Shown here: positions 1-10,717 of the stretch, in pieces
Layout of the letters: every line of letters begins with the position of its first letter
Numbering within the stretch: position 1 is the first letter of the stretch
Assembly (NCBI GenBank): GCA_005656395.1
Contig: SRSI01000017.1
Span: 620,001-684,000 of the forward strand
Origin: Strongyloides papillosus
Lineage: Eukaryota; Nematoda; Chromadorea; Rhabditida; Strongyloididae
Direction of reading: 5' to 3'
DNA: 64,000 nt
Translations under genes and position numbers: made by a program
Notes under the pieces: model-generated
Databases searched by the model: none
What the model was told of the DNA's origin: nothing
What the model saw: the letters and a program-made list of their open reading frames with translations, nothing else

Positions 1-528
1 AAAAAAAAAAGTTACAGATGGTGAAAGTCGGAAAATGACCTAAATTTTGGAAGTCCATAACTCTGTCTGAATCTATATTTTGTTGTGGAATCTAAAAATT
101 TAATATAGTATTATCTCAGCTAAAAAATGATTATAATACTATATTTGCAGCTTATTTCTGCGCGGAAGTATATTTACAAATATCTGGAAAGTTTTACGCG
201 AGCCACTACGTATAAAGAAATTACAAGCATTTAAACTGTACTATCAAATGTAACATTCATTTTTAAATAATATATATATCTTGTATTCTTAATTTATATT
301 TAAGGGTATGAAAAATACATAATTATAACATAAAAATATAATTTTATTAATAATATATATAAACATTAAAATTTACATAAGTATGGTAAAATCTTTCGAT
401 TTAAGCATAAGATTTTACATTTTGTTTTTATTTAAAAATTGGCTTTTAGATAAAGACTAAATTATATATTTTTCAGTGTAAAATTTCAATAATTAATCTT
501 AAAAACGTGGTCAAAATTCTATAATTTT
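1..528. other. Window edge and outer end of the inverted repeat, no complete gene
   Basis: No long open frame. Positions 1-28 carry a stretch almost identical to the last exon of the secreted acidic/lysine-rich genes at 529-1524 and 7932-8927, coding for K-V-T-D-G, then diverge to a stop. This may be the tail of a further paralogue cut by the window edge. From about 300 onward the sequence matches, inverted, the region 8928-9150. Confidence 0.5.
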
Positions 529-1524
529 TTACAAAAGTTTAAACATTTGCTTAGACATCTGTTTTGCAAGACCTTTTTTAGCACCATCTGTAACTTTTTC
601 TTTTAATTTACCCTAAGAAAGCGAATTAAAGTAATTTGCCAATACTTACAAAAAATCCTGACTTCTCTTCTTTGTCTTTAGACTTCTTTTTCTCAGATTC
701 ATTTTTTTTGGTTTTTTTCTAAAAATTCATTTAAACAATTCATTTTAACTTACATCTTTCTTGTGCTTGTTTTTCTTTTCCTCACTACTTTCACTGGAAG
801 AACTGTGCTTTTTCTAAAAATTTATTTAAATGATAAATCTTTACTTACATTTTTTTTATGATTCCTTTTTCTTTTTTCTTTACTTTCACTGCTATCACTA
901 CTCTCAATTGAAGACTCGTCCTTCTTCTTATATTAAAAGAATGAATGTTTATGTATTTTATAACTTACATTTCTTTTTCCAAACAAACTAGTCAAACCAC
1001 CTAAAAATTGTTTTTAACTTTTTACTAGTATGATTACCTAGAAGACCGTTCTTTTCTTCGTTCTTTTTCTTATTATTCTTTTTATCCTATAAAACTAAAT
1101 GATACAAATACAATGTTACATACAGAATTTTCTATTAAAGATTGAACCAATTTCATTCCTCCCATTGCAAGACTTTTTCCTATTTTTTTAGTAGTTTCAC
1201 TTTTCATTACTTTCTTAGCTCCTTTACCTAACTTGCTCTAAAGAAAATTAGATAAAATAAAAATTGACATACAAAAAATTTTTTAGCACGACTTTTATTT
1301 TTTGAATCTGTTTTGTTATTTTCTTGATTCATTGTGCTATCAGTCGAATCAGATGAAACATCAAGATCGGGTGTGTCAGAAGCTTCTTGTAGTAATTCAG
1401 GACTTTCTTCAGAACTATCATTTTTTTCACTAACACTTGATGAATCTACTTCTTCTGAAGAACCTTGAATACTATATTGAATAGTAAAGAGTCCCAGAAT
1501 AATCAAATATTTTAGAAAATTCAT
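529..1524 (-). CDS. Secreted acidic/lysine-rich protein, eight-exon, left copy
   Basis: I do not recognise the family. Eight exons read in frame on the minus strand: 1273-1524, 1124-1237, 1038-1086, 969-1000, 849-926, 754-813, 650-718 and 529-612, giving 245 residues. Introns are 35-42 bp with clean GT-AG ends. A signal peptide (MNFLKYLIILGLF start, cut near residue 20) precedes a Ser/Glu/Asp-rich segment, then a Lys/Gly-rich segment, then Ser/Glu/Lys modules of 20-26 residues, one per exon, ending in a basic amphipathic tail. Exons 2 and 5-8 each hold whole codons, and exons 3+4 together do too. The start is the only Met giving a signal peptide. It lies head-to-head with the transthyretin-like gene at 3052. 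Exon lengths equal those of the copy at 7932-8927. Secretion is inferred; the function is unknown. Confidence 0.85.
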
Positions 1525-3051
1525 TTTTGATATATAATTTTAATATTTCCAAATTTCTTTTTATATTCATTTTAAAATATTTAATTTTAGTAAAAAACGT
1601 TTAATAAAATATAAATAAAATGTTTAATAAAGAAATTAAATTTGAATTAGTTTACTTTAAGTTACTTAAGCTTACGTTTTTTTTAATATAAAACATTTTA
1701 TGTTTACGATCCCATAAAACATTTTTTGAAACTTAAAATAAAATCAATTGGATGTTTTTTAGTGTTAAATAAATTTTTACATAATTATTTAATAATTAAG
1801 ATTTACAATTGGAAACATATAAGTTTATTTGTCTACATTGAAAAAACATATTACTTCCGTTGATATAAAATTTATTGTTTGTAAAATAAGGATGATTTTT
1901 TTTTCTATTTGTTTGAAATTTTGCTATATAATAAAATAATATTAAAATGTAATAAATCTATTTGATTTATAAAAATATCACTATGAAAAAAATACAAATA
2001 TGCTAATAACTCAATATTATATACAATAAATCTAATTTACCAGTAAAACAAAAAAATCGCATTAATATTAAAAAGCAAAAGTTTGCTTTTTATCTATTAT
2101 TTTTGTATAATATGTAAATATAAAGTATTTTAAACATTTTGGAAAAAAGCAAAAGGAATGCTTCATGTGAGCTTTGAAATTATAAGCATTAGATTATGAG
2201 AATGACGCGCAGCTGGCATTGAAAACAGAATCTTTATTTCAAGGTGATGATTTGTAAATGTTCTATCATAACAGTAACAACTATTAAAATGTCTTTCAAT
2301 ACAAAAAAGTTCCACTTATTTGAAGTTTAAATTGTACATTAATTTTTAACAATCATAACTTTGCAAAGAATTTAGATTTCTTTATAACTTAAGAAAGAAA
2401 ATGACAAAAAAAACTATTTTAATGATAATTATTGCCAAACAAAATTATGAAACTGTTTTGCTTAGAACGTGACAATGTGTATAATAGACATTTCAAAATT
2501 TTTAAAGTGTCTTAAATCCAAAATTAATGTAAATGTTTAACAAACCGTATACTGATTTCTTCGAAAATCAAAATTTGATCTTAAGAAAAGAGAAGTAAAA
2601 TATAGTTCTTAAATAAACTATTTGAAAAAATAAAACATCTTACTAATTTGATTTTATTTATAAATTTTGTTTTATTTTGCAAGCCATACTTTAGTTTTAA
2701 TTGCTAATATTTTACACTCATATTAAATTAATACTTTTAAGCTCATATTTTATTATGCTTATACTTTTATGTTGTTGGAAATGTATTAATCAAAACTTTA
2801 CCATATTTTGCAATTGATTGTTCTTTCTTTTTTTAGTAAATGTAAATATTAGAAGAAATTTTATAAATTTTTTTTATCTAATAAAAATTTGATTTCAATT
2901 ATATTGATATTTTTTTAATCTGCAATAAAAATAATATCAATATTTTATAATATTTATTGTTCTTTGATTCTTCAAATGTTTAAATATATGTTTTTCAACA
3001 ATTTTAAGTATTTAAGGAAATTTTCAAAATGTTGAAGTAAAATACTTCTAG
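1525..3051. promoter_or_regulatory. Shared upstream region of the divergent left-arm gene pair
   Basis: About 1.5 kb of A+T-rich DNA between two genes transcribed away from each other, so it must hold both promoters. It matches 6414-7931 in inverted orientation, including a more G+C-rich patch near 2200 (paired with 7240). No open frame or recognisable motif stands out. Confidence 0.5.
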
Positions 3052-3545
3052 ATGGCATTTTTAAAAGCATTTACAGTATTTATAGTTTGTATTTCAATAT
3101 TTAAAATTATTATTTCGAATTCTACAATTGTTGGAAATAAAAATAACTCAACGGATTATAATGTTTTACTCACAGGAGACTTATTTTGTCTATCATGTAA
3201 TGATAGTTCTGTAACAATACTAGTATACGAGAGAAATAACCTTACAAATTATGATGGTTATAAATGTAATAGTCCTTTTTTTATTAATAGAACTTTGGAT
3301 AAACCAAATATAGAAGGTAAATAAAAATATAATTTAAATTAATTAATTATTTAATAGATTATAAGCTTAGTTTCTATTTAATCTGTGGTTATGAAGTAAA
3401 AGCAAGAGTTGAAAAAAAACATCCATTGTATATGCAAAATATAAGCGGAACTTATATCTTTGAATTTGGATATATTAATTTGAAAAACACTCAAAAAAGG
3501 AAAAATCGTAAGAGAAGAAATGGTTTAAGAAGATCTATTTTTTGA
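3052..3545 (+). CDS. Transthyretin-like secreted protein, left copy
   Basis: Two exons, 3052-3316 and 3358-3545, joined across a 41-bp GT-AG intron, give 150 residues. A signal peptide covers about residues 1-23. The mature part has the nematode transthyretin-like (TTL) layout: a V-L-L-T-G-D-L-F-C strand, a V-Y-E-R-N strand, a central Cys, a second conserved Cys in L-I-C-G-Y, and the family-typical closing G-Y-I-N-L. It then adds a basic tail of about 18 residues rich in Lys/Arg, with K-R-K and R-K-R-R clusters. AATAAA overlaps the stop codon. TTL proteins are secreted beta-sandwich proteins; some bridge apoptotic cells to phagocytes or are released by parasites. The role here is not known. 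It is divergent with the charged-protein gene at 529-1524. Confidence 0.8.
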
Positions 3546-5958
3546 ATAAAAAAAATATATCCATATAACTAAAACATTTTCTTTATTAATTATCTACACT
3601 AATAATTTTTTAATAATATATTTAAAAAATTATTTTGATTTTTTTCCATCATTTTTAACTATTTATTGTCTAAAAATTCATTTAAAATAAAAAATAATTT
3701 CATACGATGAATTGATTGTTTTTATATGAGAGTAGTAAAATAGAATACACAATTAATATAATAGAATTAAAAATATTAATTAGATAATGTGTACATTCTG
3801 TGACACATAAGTTACCTTAATTAGTTAGAAGATCATAATTTTAGTTACATTCTATAGAAATTTACTATATTCGATTCATTCGATAACCTTACTCTTTTTC
3901 TACAACATATTTTAAGATAGACTAAAATAACTTACGTCTAAAGGAAGTTATAAGAATTTATGTAATTGCCATTTTTCTGTGTATTCACACTATAGGAGTA
4001 AAAAATTACCATCTTTCAAAGACAGGGTGTTTCACAAGCAATTCTCTACTTAAAGCATTATAAATTTTTTTCTTTCTTAAGATAAAAACGTAAAACTAAT
4101 TTATTTAGTAGATCTTAAGGATAATATTTTTAACTTTTTGTTTCATCAAAAAATTATAATCCCGTCAGGACTTATGGCCATTTTAAAAAAAAACATGTGG
4201 TTTTTTTGATTTTAAATGCATTTAACTTCTTCTATGAAAAGATATGAAATACTTTATTTTGCAGATTGCAAGCTTAACTTTTTCTGTACAAGACTTTAAC
4301 ATGTCATAAATATTAAAGTTCAATAACATTTTTTTTAATTGAAACAAAAAAGCCATGATTTTTGGTGAAACTTCGTGGTTTTTTTGAATTTAAAGCTTAT
4401 TAAGAATATTATCATAAACTTTTATTATTATTCTAATCGAGCTGACAAAGATCTATTGAATGAGTATAATTACATTATTTAGATTAAGTTACAAGAAAGT
4501 TATGACAATTCAAAAATAGTCTAATTTTTTCATTTTTTTAGTAATAAATAAGCATATTTTTTTTAAATTTTTAAACAGCTATAATGCTTTTTTATTAAAA
4601 ATAAATGAATTATTTTTTTTTATTATTATCTGTTAATATTTCAAACAAAAATTTTATAAGAACAATGTCGAACATACGATATTTTGAAAAGAAGCGTAAA
4701 AATGATTTTACAGGATAACAATCCTGCAAAACTGTATGAAAAACAAATAAATATTGAGAAATATTTTAAAAAACTTTTTCAAACAATTTAAATAATAAAA
4801 TTTATTAAAAATTTTGTGGTTACATATTGGCAAAAAACAATATTTTGTGAATAAACATACTTTATTAATGATAATAATACTGTAAGGTATAAAATATGTT
4901 AAAAAAAGCGTTTGTATCATCATTTTATACTAAAAGTATGAAATTGGTAATCTCTGGTAAAACTATAACTTTTGTTTCTTTTGTTTGATTTTTATAATAC
5001 TATGCACATTCGATATAGCATCGTTAACTCTATCAAAATAATTATAACACATTTGTGATAAATTACCAATAAGCTTTAATTTTGAAAACCACGAAATTTT
5101 GACAAAAGACATAATTTTTTGTTTTAATTAAATTAAAATAATGTTTATGAACATTAATATTTATGAAAATGTAATGAAGTCTAGTACAAAAAAAAGTAAC
5201 CTTGCAATTTGTAAGAAAAAATTGTGTCGATATGTTTTTTAAAAAATTACATACTTATAAAGACAAAAAAAAACATTTTTTTAAAGTCTATAAGTTTAAA
5301 TAGCGCTATATTTTTTTTGATTAAAAAAAAATTAAAAATATCATTCTTAAGATCTACTAAATAAATTAGTTTTACCTTTTTATCTCAAGGAAGAAAAAAA
5401 TTAATAATGCTTTAAAGGAGGGAGTTACTTGTGGAACACCCTGTCTTTAAAAGATGGTAATTTTTTACTTCTATAGTGGGAATACACAGAAAACTGGCAA
5501 TTACATAAACTTCTATAACTTCTTTCAAACGTAAGTTTTTTTAATCTATCTTGAAATATGTTGAAGAAAACGAGTAAGGCTATAGAATGTATAGAATATA
5601 GTAAAATTCTATAAATTGTAACTAAAGATATGATCTTCTAACTAATTAAGGTAACTTATGTGTCACAGAGTGTACAAATTATCTAATTAATATTTTTAAT
5701 TCTATTATATAAGGTGTATATTCTATTTTACTGCTCTTATTTTAAAACACTCAATTCATTTGTATGAAATTGATTTTTATTTTCAATGAATTTTTAGACA
5801 ATTAATAGTTAAAAATGATGAGAAAAAAATCAGAATAATTTGTTAAATACATTATTAAAAAATTAATAGTGTAGATAATTATTGAAGAAAATATTTTAGT
5901 ATTAAGGATATAATATTTTTTTATTCAAAAAATGTATTTTCTAGAACGATTTCTTCTC
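3546..5958. other. Palindrome axis region between converging TTL genes
   Basis: Two kilobases with no supported gene. The two halves fold on each other around 4718. The short open frames here are A+T-rich shadows without homology or splice support. Confidence 0.7.
4712..4725. repeat. Axis of the large inverted repeat
   Basis: AGGAT at 4712-4716 and ATCCT at 4721-4725 flank a four-base spacer. This is the innermost pairing of the two arms, so essentially no unique spacer remains between them. Confidence 0.75.
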
Positions 5959-6413
5959 TTATGTTTTTTTTTCGGTTGTTTTCAAATTAATATATCCAAA
6001 ATGATAGACAAAAGTTCCACTTATATTTTCAACAATATTTGGATTTTTATTTTCAACTTTTGCTTTCAGATAAGAGCCACAGAAGAAATAGAAACCAGCC
6101 TTATAATCTATTAAATAGATAAGTGATTTAAATTATATTTTTATTTACCTTCTTGATGCGGATCTTCCAAATATTTTTTAATATAAAAAGTTTCATTACA
6201 ACTTTTATTAATCCATTCAACTTTATCTCTCTCGTTTGGATATACAGTTACATAATTTTTTGTTTCACATGATGGACATATTAAGGTTCCTGTGAGTAAA
6301 ACATTATAATCCGTCGAATTTTTTTTATTTTCAACAATTGTAGTTTTCGAAATAGTAACTTTAAATATTGAAATACAAACTATAAATACTGTTAATGCTT
6401 TTAAAAATGTCAT
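5959..6413 (-). CDS. Transthyretin-like secreted protein, right copy, shortened tail
   Basis: Exons 6149-6413 and 5959-6107 with a 41-bp intron give 137 residues. The signal peptide is nearly identical to that of the copy at 3052, while the mature part has many substitutions. The TTL pattern is kept: L-L-T-G-T-L-I-C, the later F-F-C-G Cys, and closing F-G-Y-I-N-L. After that, a net four-base difference from the other copy shifts the frame and gives a stop at 5959, so most of the basic tail is lost. The TGA overlapping AATAAA that ends the left copy is still present just downstream, which suggests the longer form is ancestral. The gene otherwise looks intact. Confidence 0.75.
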
Positions 6414-7931
6414 TTAGAAATATTTTACTTAAACATTTTGAAAATTTCCTTAAATACTTGAAATTGTTATAAAAAAATTTTTGAAAACATATATTTGAAC
6501 ATATGAACAATGAAAGAACAATAAATATTAAAAAATATTGCAGATTAAAAAAATATAAATATATTGAAAATCAAATTTTTATTAAATAAACAAAATTTTG
6601 TTTAATATTGACATTTACTAAAAAAACGAACATTCAATTGCAAAATATGGTAAAGTTTTGATTAATTCAATCCGAACGACACAAAAGCATAAACATAATA
6701 AAATATAAGCTTACAAGTATTAATTTATTATGAGTGTAAAATATTAGCACTTAAAACTAAAAGACAGCTTGCATAATAAAACAAAATTTATAAAATAAGA
6801 TCAAGTTAGTAAGATGTTTTATGTTTTAAAGCAGTTTATTTGAGAACTATATTTCATTTCTTTTTTCTTAAGATCAAATTTTGGTTTTTGAAGAAATCAG
6901 TATACGGTTTGTTAAACTTTTACATTAATTTTGGATTTAAGACACTTTAAAAATTTTGAAAAGTCTATTATACACATTGTCACGTTCTAAGCAAAACAGT
7001 TTCATAATTTTGTTTAGCAATGCTTATCATTAAAATAGTTTTTTTTGTCTTTTTCTTTCTTAAGTTATAAAGAAATCTGAATTCTTTGCAGAGTTATGAA
7101 TGTTCAAAATTAATGTTAATTTTAACTTCAAATGAGTGAAACTTTTTTATGTTGAAAGATATTTTAATAAATGTTACTAATTATGAAAAAGCAACTACAA
7201 ATCACTACCTTGACATGATGATTCTGTTTTCAATGCTAGCTGCGCGTCAGTCTCATAATCTAATGCTTATAATTTCAAGGCTCACATGAAGCATTCTTTT
7301 TGCAATTTTCCAAAATATTTAAAGTACTTTATATTTACTTGTTATACAAAAATAATAGATACAAAAAAATAACTTTTGCTTTTTAATATTAATAGCATAT
7401 TTTTGTTTTACTGGTAAATTAGATTTATTTCATATAATATTGAGTTATTAACATATTTGTATTTTTTTCATAGTGATATTTTTATAAATCAAATAGATTT
7501 AGTACACTTTAATATAATTTTATTATATAGCAAAAGATTCAAACAAATAGAAAAAAATTATTCTTATTTTACAAACAATAAAATTGACTACAACGGTAGT
7601 AAAATACTTATAAAATGTAAGCAAATGCACTTATTTTTTTAATTGTAAATCTAAATTATTAAATTTTTATAACAAATTTTATTTTATATTTAAAAAATAC
7701 TAAAATAATTAGTTTTATTTTAAATTACCAAATACTGTTTTATGGGGTTATAAATAAATAGTGTTTTATATTGAAAAAGTCGTAAGCTCAAATAACTTAA
7801 AGCAAACTATGTCAAACTCAATTTCTATAATAAATATTTTACTCATATTTTATCAAACATTTTTTACTGAAATTAAATACTTTAAAATGAATATAAAAAT
7901 AAATTTGAAAATATTAAAATCATATATTAAA
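6414..7931. promoter_or_regulatory. Shared upstream region of the divergent right-arm gene pair
   Basis: Inverted counterpart of 1525-3051, lying between the starts of the right TTL gene and the right charged-protein gene. Short open frames at 7457-7642 and 7761-7931 are A+T-rich. The second is only an upstream extension of the gene starting at 7932 and lacks a signal peptide. Confidence 0.5.
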
Positions 7932-8927
7932 ATGAATTTTTTAAAATACTTGATTATTCTGGGACTCTTTACTATTCAATATAGTATTCAAGGTTCTTCT
8001 TCAGAAGAAGATTTATCAAGTGTTAGTGAAAACAACGAAATTTCTGAAGAAAGTCTTGAATCACTACCAGAAGATGGTGCCACATCCGATCTTGGTGTTT
8101 CAACTAATTCGACTAATAGCACAATGAATCAAGAAAATAACAAAACAGATTCTGAAAGGAAAAGTGGAGCTAAAAAATTTTTTGTATGTCAATTTTTATT
8201 TTATCTAATTTTCTTTAGAGCAAGTTAGGTAAAGGAGCTAAGAAAGTAATGAAAAGTGAAGCTACTAAAAAGATAGGTAAAAGTCTTGCAATGGGAGGAA
8301 TGAAATTGGTTCAATCTTTAATTGAAAATTCTGTATGTAACATTGTATTTGTATCATTTAGTTTTATAGGATAAAAAGAATAATAAGAAAAAGAACGAAG
8401 AAAAGAACGGTCTTCTAGGTAATCATACTAGTAAAAAGTTAAAAACAATTTTTAGGTGGTTTGACTAGTTTGTTTGGAAAAAGAAATGTAAGTTATAAAA
8501 TACATAAACATTCATTCTTTTAATATAAGAAGAAGGACGAGTCTTCAATTGAGAGTAGTGATAGCAGTGAAAGTAAAGACAAAAGAAAAAAGAATCATAA
8601 AAAAAATGTAAGTAAAGATTTATAATTTAAATAAATTTTTAGAAAAAGCACAGTTCTTCCAGTGAAAGTAATGAGGAGAAGAAAAATAAGCACAAGAAAG
8701 ATGTAAGTTAAAATGAATTATTTAAATGAATTTTTAGAAAAAAACCAAAGAAAATGAATCTGAGAAAAAGAAGTCTAAAGACAAAGAAGAAAAGTCAGGA
8801 TTTTTTGTAAGTATTGATTAATTTCTTTAATTCGCTTTTTTAGGGTAAATTGAAAGAAAAAGTTACAGATGGTGCTAAAAAAGGTCTTGCAAAACAGATG
8901 TCTAAGCAAATGTTTAAACTTCTGTAA
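7932..8927 (+). CDS. Secreted acidic/lysine-rich protein, eight-exon, right copy
   Basis: Exons 7932-8183, 8219-8332, 8370-8418, 8456-8487, 8530-8607, 8643-8702, 8738-8806 and 8844-8927 give 245 residues. Every exon has the same length as in the copy at 529-1524. The Met at 7932 was chosen over an in-frame Met at 7761 because it starts a signal peptide identical to the other copy. Exon 1 then codes for an acidic Ser-rich region that differs at about 20 of 62 residues, whereas exons 2-8 differ at about 5 of 161. The last exon codes for a basic, potentially amphipathic helix (G-K-L-K-E-K-V-T-D-G start). Family unknown. The arrangement of small whole-codon exons resembles, by architecture only, the micro-exon genes of schistosomes. 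Confidence 0.87.
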
Positions 8928-9360
8928 AAAATTATAGAATTTTGACCAAGTTTTTAAGATTAATTATTGAAATTTTACACTGAAAAATATATAATTTAGT
9001 CTTTATCTAAAAGTCATTTTTTAAATAAGGATAAAATTTAAAACTTAAATCAAAAAATTTCATTGTATGATTGTAAAATTTTAATAATTAAATATATTAT
9101 TAATAAATTTTTATTTTTTTGTAATTACGTATTTCTTATTCTTTCAATATACGCGAAGAATGCAAAAAAAACTATAATTTTCTTAGAATCAAATATTGCA
9201 TTTGATTTGATATTTTAAATGTTTGTAATTTCCTTATATGCATATCTTTAGTACATAACTACTTTTCATAGCATTGTAAATAAAGCAATTTGTTATCAAA
9301 AAATAATTGTATATTTTATGCCAATAAAAGCGTTAAATATGCAACAAAAATAAAAAATAT
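8928..9360. other. Intergenic, outer end of right arm
   Basis: A+T-rich sequence matching 300-528 in inverted orientation up to about 9150, then unique. No gene seen. Confidence 0.5.
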
Positions 9361-9443
9361 ATTACACTCAAAAATGAAAACTGTCAATTTAATATGAGAG
9401 TTATATTACCTTCCGATGTAGAGTTGAAAAAATAAAATATTAT
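9361..9443 (+). repeat. Dispersed repeat, copy 1 (flanks mariner)
   Basis: Shares a start (ATTACActCAAAAATGAAAAC) and an end (AAAAATAAAATATT) with 16226-16304, with substitutions between. Probably a small transposon end or miniature element. The mariner copy begins directly after it. Confidence 0.55.
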
Positions 9444-10717
9444 GTTGCTCAAAAAAATATAACTTTTACGATTGTCAATTTTCAAATGACGATAATTTTT
9501 TATACGTTCATATATTGTCGCTAGATACATACCATTTTTAGAGCAAATCAAACACTATCATTGTCATTTTTCTGCATTTTGTTTACAGCTATTAAAAAAT
9601 TGTTAATAATCCTAAACAAAGTTGCGTAAAAATGGACTTTTGAACAGTTTTATTGTATAAATTCAAATTTGACAAAACAGTTGCCGAAACTTCAAGAAAA
9701 ATTAATAAAGCACTTGGCTATGGATCTATTAACAAACAAACAATACAATGTTGATTTAGATAATTTGCAATGAAAATAAAAGCTATTAATCAAAAGAGGG
9801 TCCTGATGGAGTAAGTGTTTTTGAGAACGAAAAATTAAGAATAATGGTGGAATGTAATCCAAAAACAACTGTTCAAGAGCTTGCGAGGAAATTGTGTGTC
9901 AATAATGGAACTGCATCCAACCACTTAAAAGCCACAAATGAGAAGAATAAAATGAATTCCTACATACCTCATGAATTAAATCCCGACTATTGTTTAAGGA
10001 AGATAAAAATATGTTTTTCTTTGATTCTTGGGAACAAGAATGATCCATTTTTGAATAAGATCGTAACGAACGATAGAAAATAGATCATGTTTGATAACCG
10101 TAAAAGGTCGTCACAATGGATGGGCAAAAATGAGAGCTTCAAAAACTTCCCAAATCTCAAAAATTCAAATAGGAAAGTATTGTTAACTATTTGATAAAAT
10201 TGTTATAAAATCATCCATCACAACTTTTTTAAACCTGGTAAAACTATGACTCAAACTGATACTGTAAAAAATTGGAAGAAATGCACCAGAAATTATCGGT
10301 TTTGAAGTTTTCATAGGTCAATAAAAGAGGTCCAATATTACTGCATGATAACACTTCACGACGTGTTTCACAAACCACAGTGCAGAAGGTTTAAAAATTA
10401 AGCATATGAAACTATACCACATCCCTTCCCCCTATTCACTGAATCTATCTTCAACAGATTATCATTTGTTCAAAGAAATGAAAAGTTATTTGCAGGAGAA
10501 ATTATTTTCCAATTCTGATGACCTGAAATCTGACGTCTTGGAATTTTGGTTTCTAGAAACCAGAGTTTCTTTTCAAATGGCATGAATAAACTTGTATTAC
10601 GTTGGCAACAATGTGTTAACTTTAATGGTACCTACTTTAAATAAAAATATTAATTTTCAACTGAGTTATAACATTTTGAAATTGACTATCAAAAAGCGAC
10701 ATTTATGTTGAACAACC
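9444..10717 (+). mobile_element. Degenerate mariner-family transposon
   Basis: About 1.27 kb, the usual mariner size. The ends are imperfect inverted repeats: GTTGCTC at 9444 pairs with GAACAAC at 10710-10716, and the match runs inward about 38 bases to GTCAATTT. The plus strand holds a broken transposase. An open stretch at 9844-10083 has the second helix-turn-helix and linker (T-V-Q-E-L-A-R-K-L, S-N-H-L-K-A, Y-I-P-H-E-L, F-L-N-K-I-V-T). After a stop come remnants of F-D-N-R-K-R-S-S-Q-W, L-L-H-D-N, and P-P-Y-S-x-N-L-S-S-x-D-Y-H. This is the SETMAR/Hsmar1-like type by pattern. It has many stops and shifts, so the element is dead. Confidence 0.88.

Larger units (their letters stand above)
300..4716 (+). 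repeat. Left arm of a 4.4-kb-armed inverted repeat
   Basis: Read in reverse complement, this stretch matches 4721-9150 along its whole length, coding and non-coding alike. Checkpoints that pair are 3960-4100 with 5340-5520, 4265-4400 with 5080-5205, 2141-2240 with 7200-7310, and 475-540 with 8920-8990. Both genes in the arm recur in the other arm with the same order, spacing and exon lengths. Similarity is highest in the charged-protein gene and fades beyond about 300. The edges are approximate because I judged them by eye. Confidence 0.9.
4721..9150 (-). repeat. Right arm of the 4.4-kb-armed inverted repeat
   Basis: Inverted counterpart of 300-4716, carrying the second TTL gene and the second charged secreted gene. 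Similarity fades after about 9120-9150, just before the mariner-bearing segment. The outer boundary is approximate. Confidence 0.9.

Noticed and set aside
4708..4923. Minus-strand 71-codon frame at the palindrome axis
   Set aside because: Only Ile/Phe/Tyr/Lys-rich chance frame in A+T-rich DNA; the mirrored sequence does not keep it open.
5932..6114. Plus-strand 60-codon frame
   Set aside because: It is the antisense of exon 2 of the right transthyretin-like gene, which has matching splice sites and a homologous copy.
7457..7642. Plus-strand 61-codon frame upstream of the right charged-protein gene
   Set aside because: A+T-rich composition and not kept open in the mirrored left arm.
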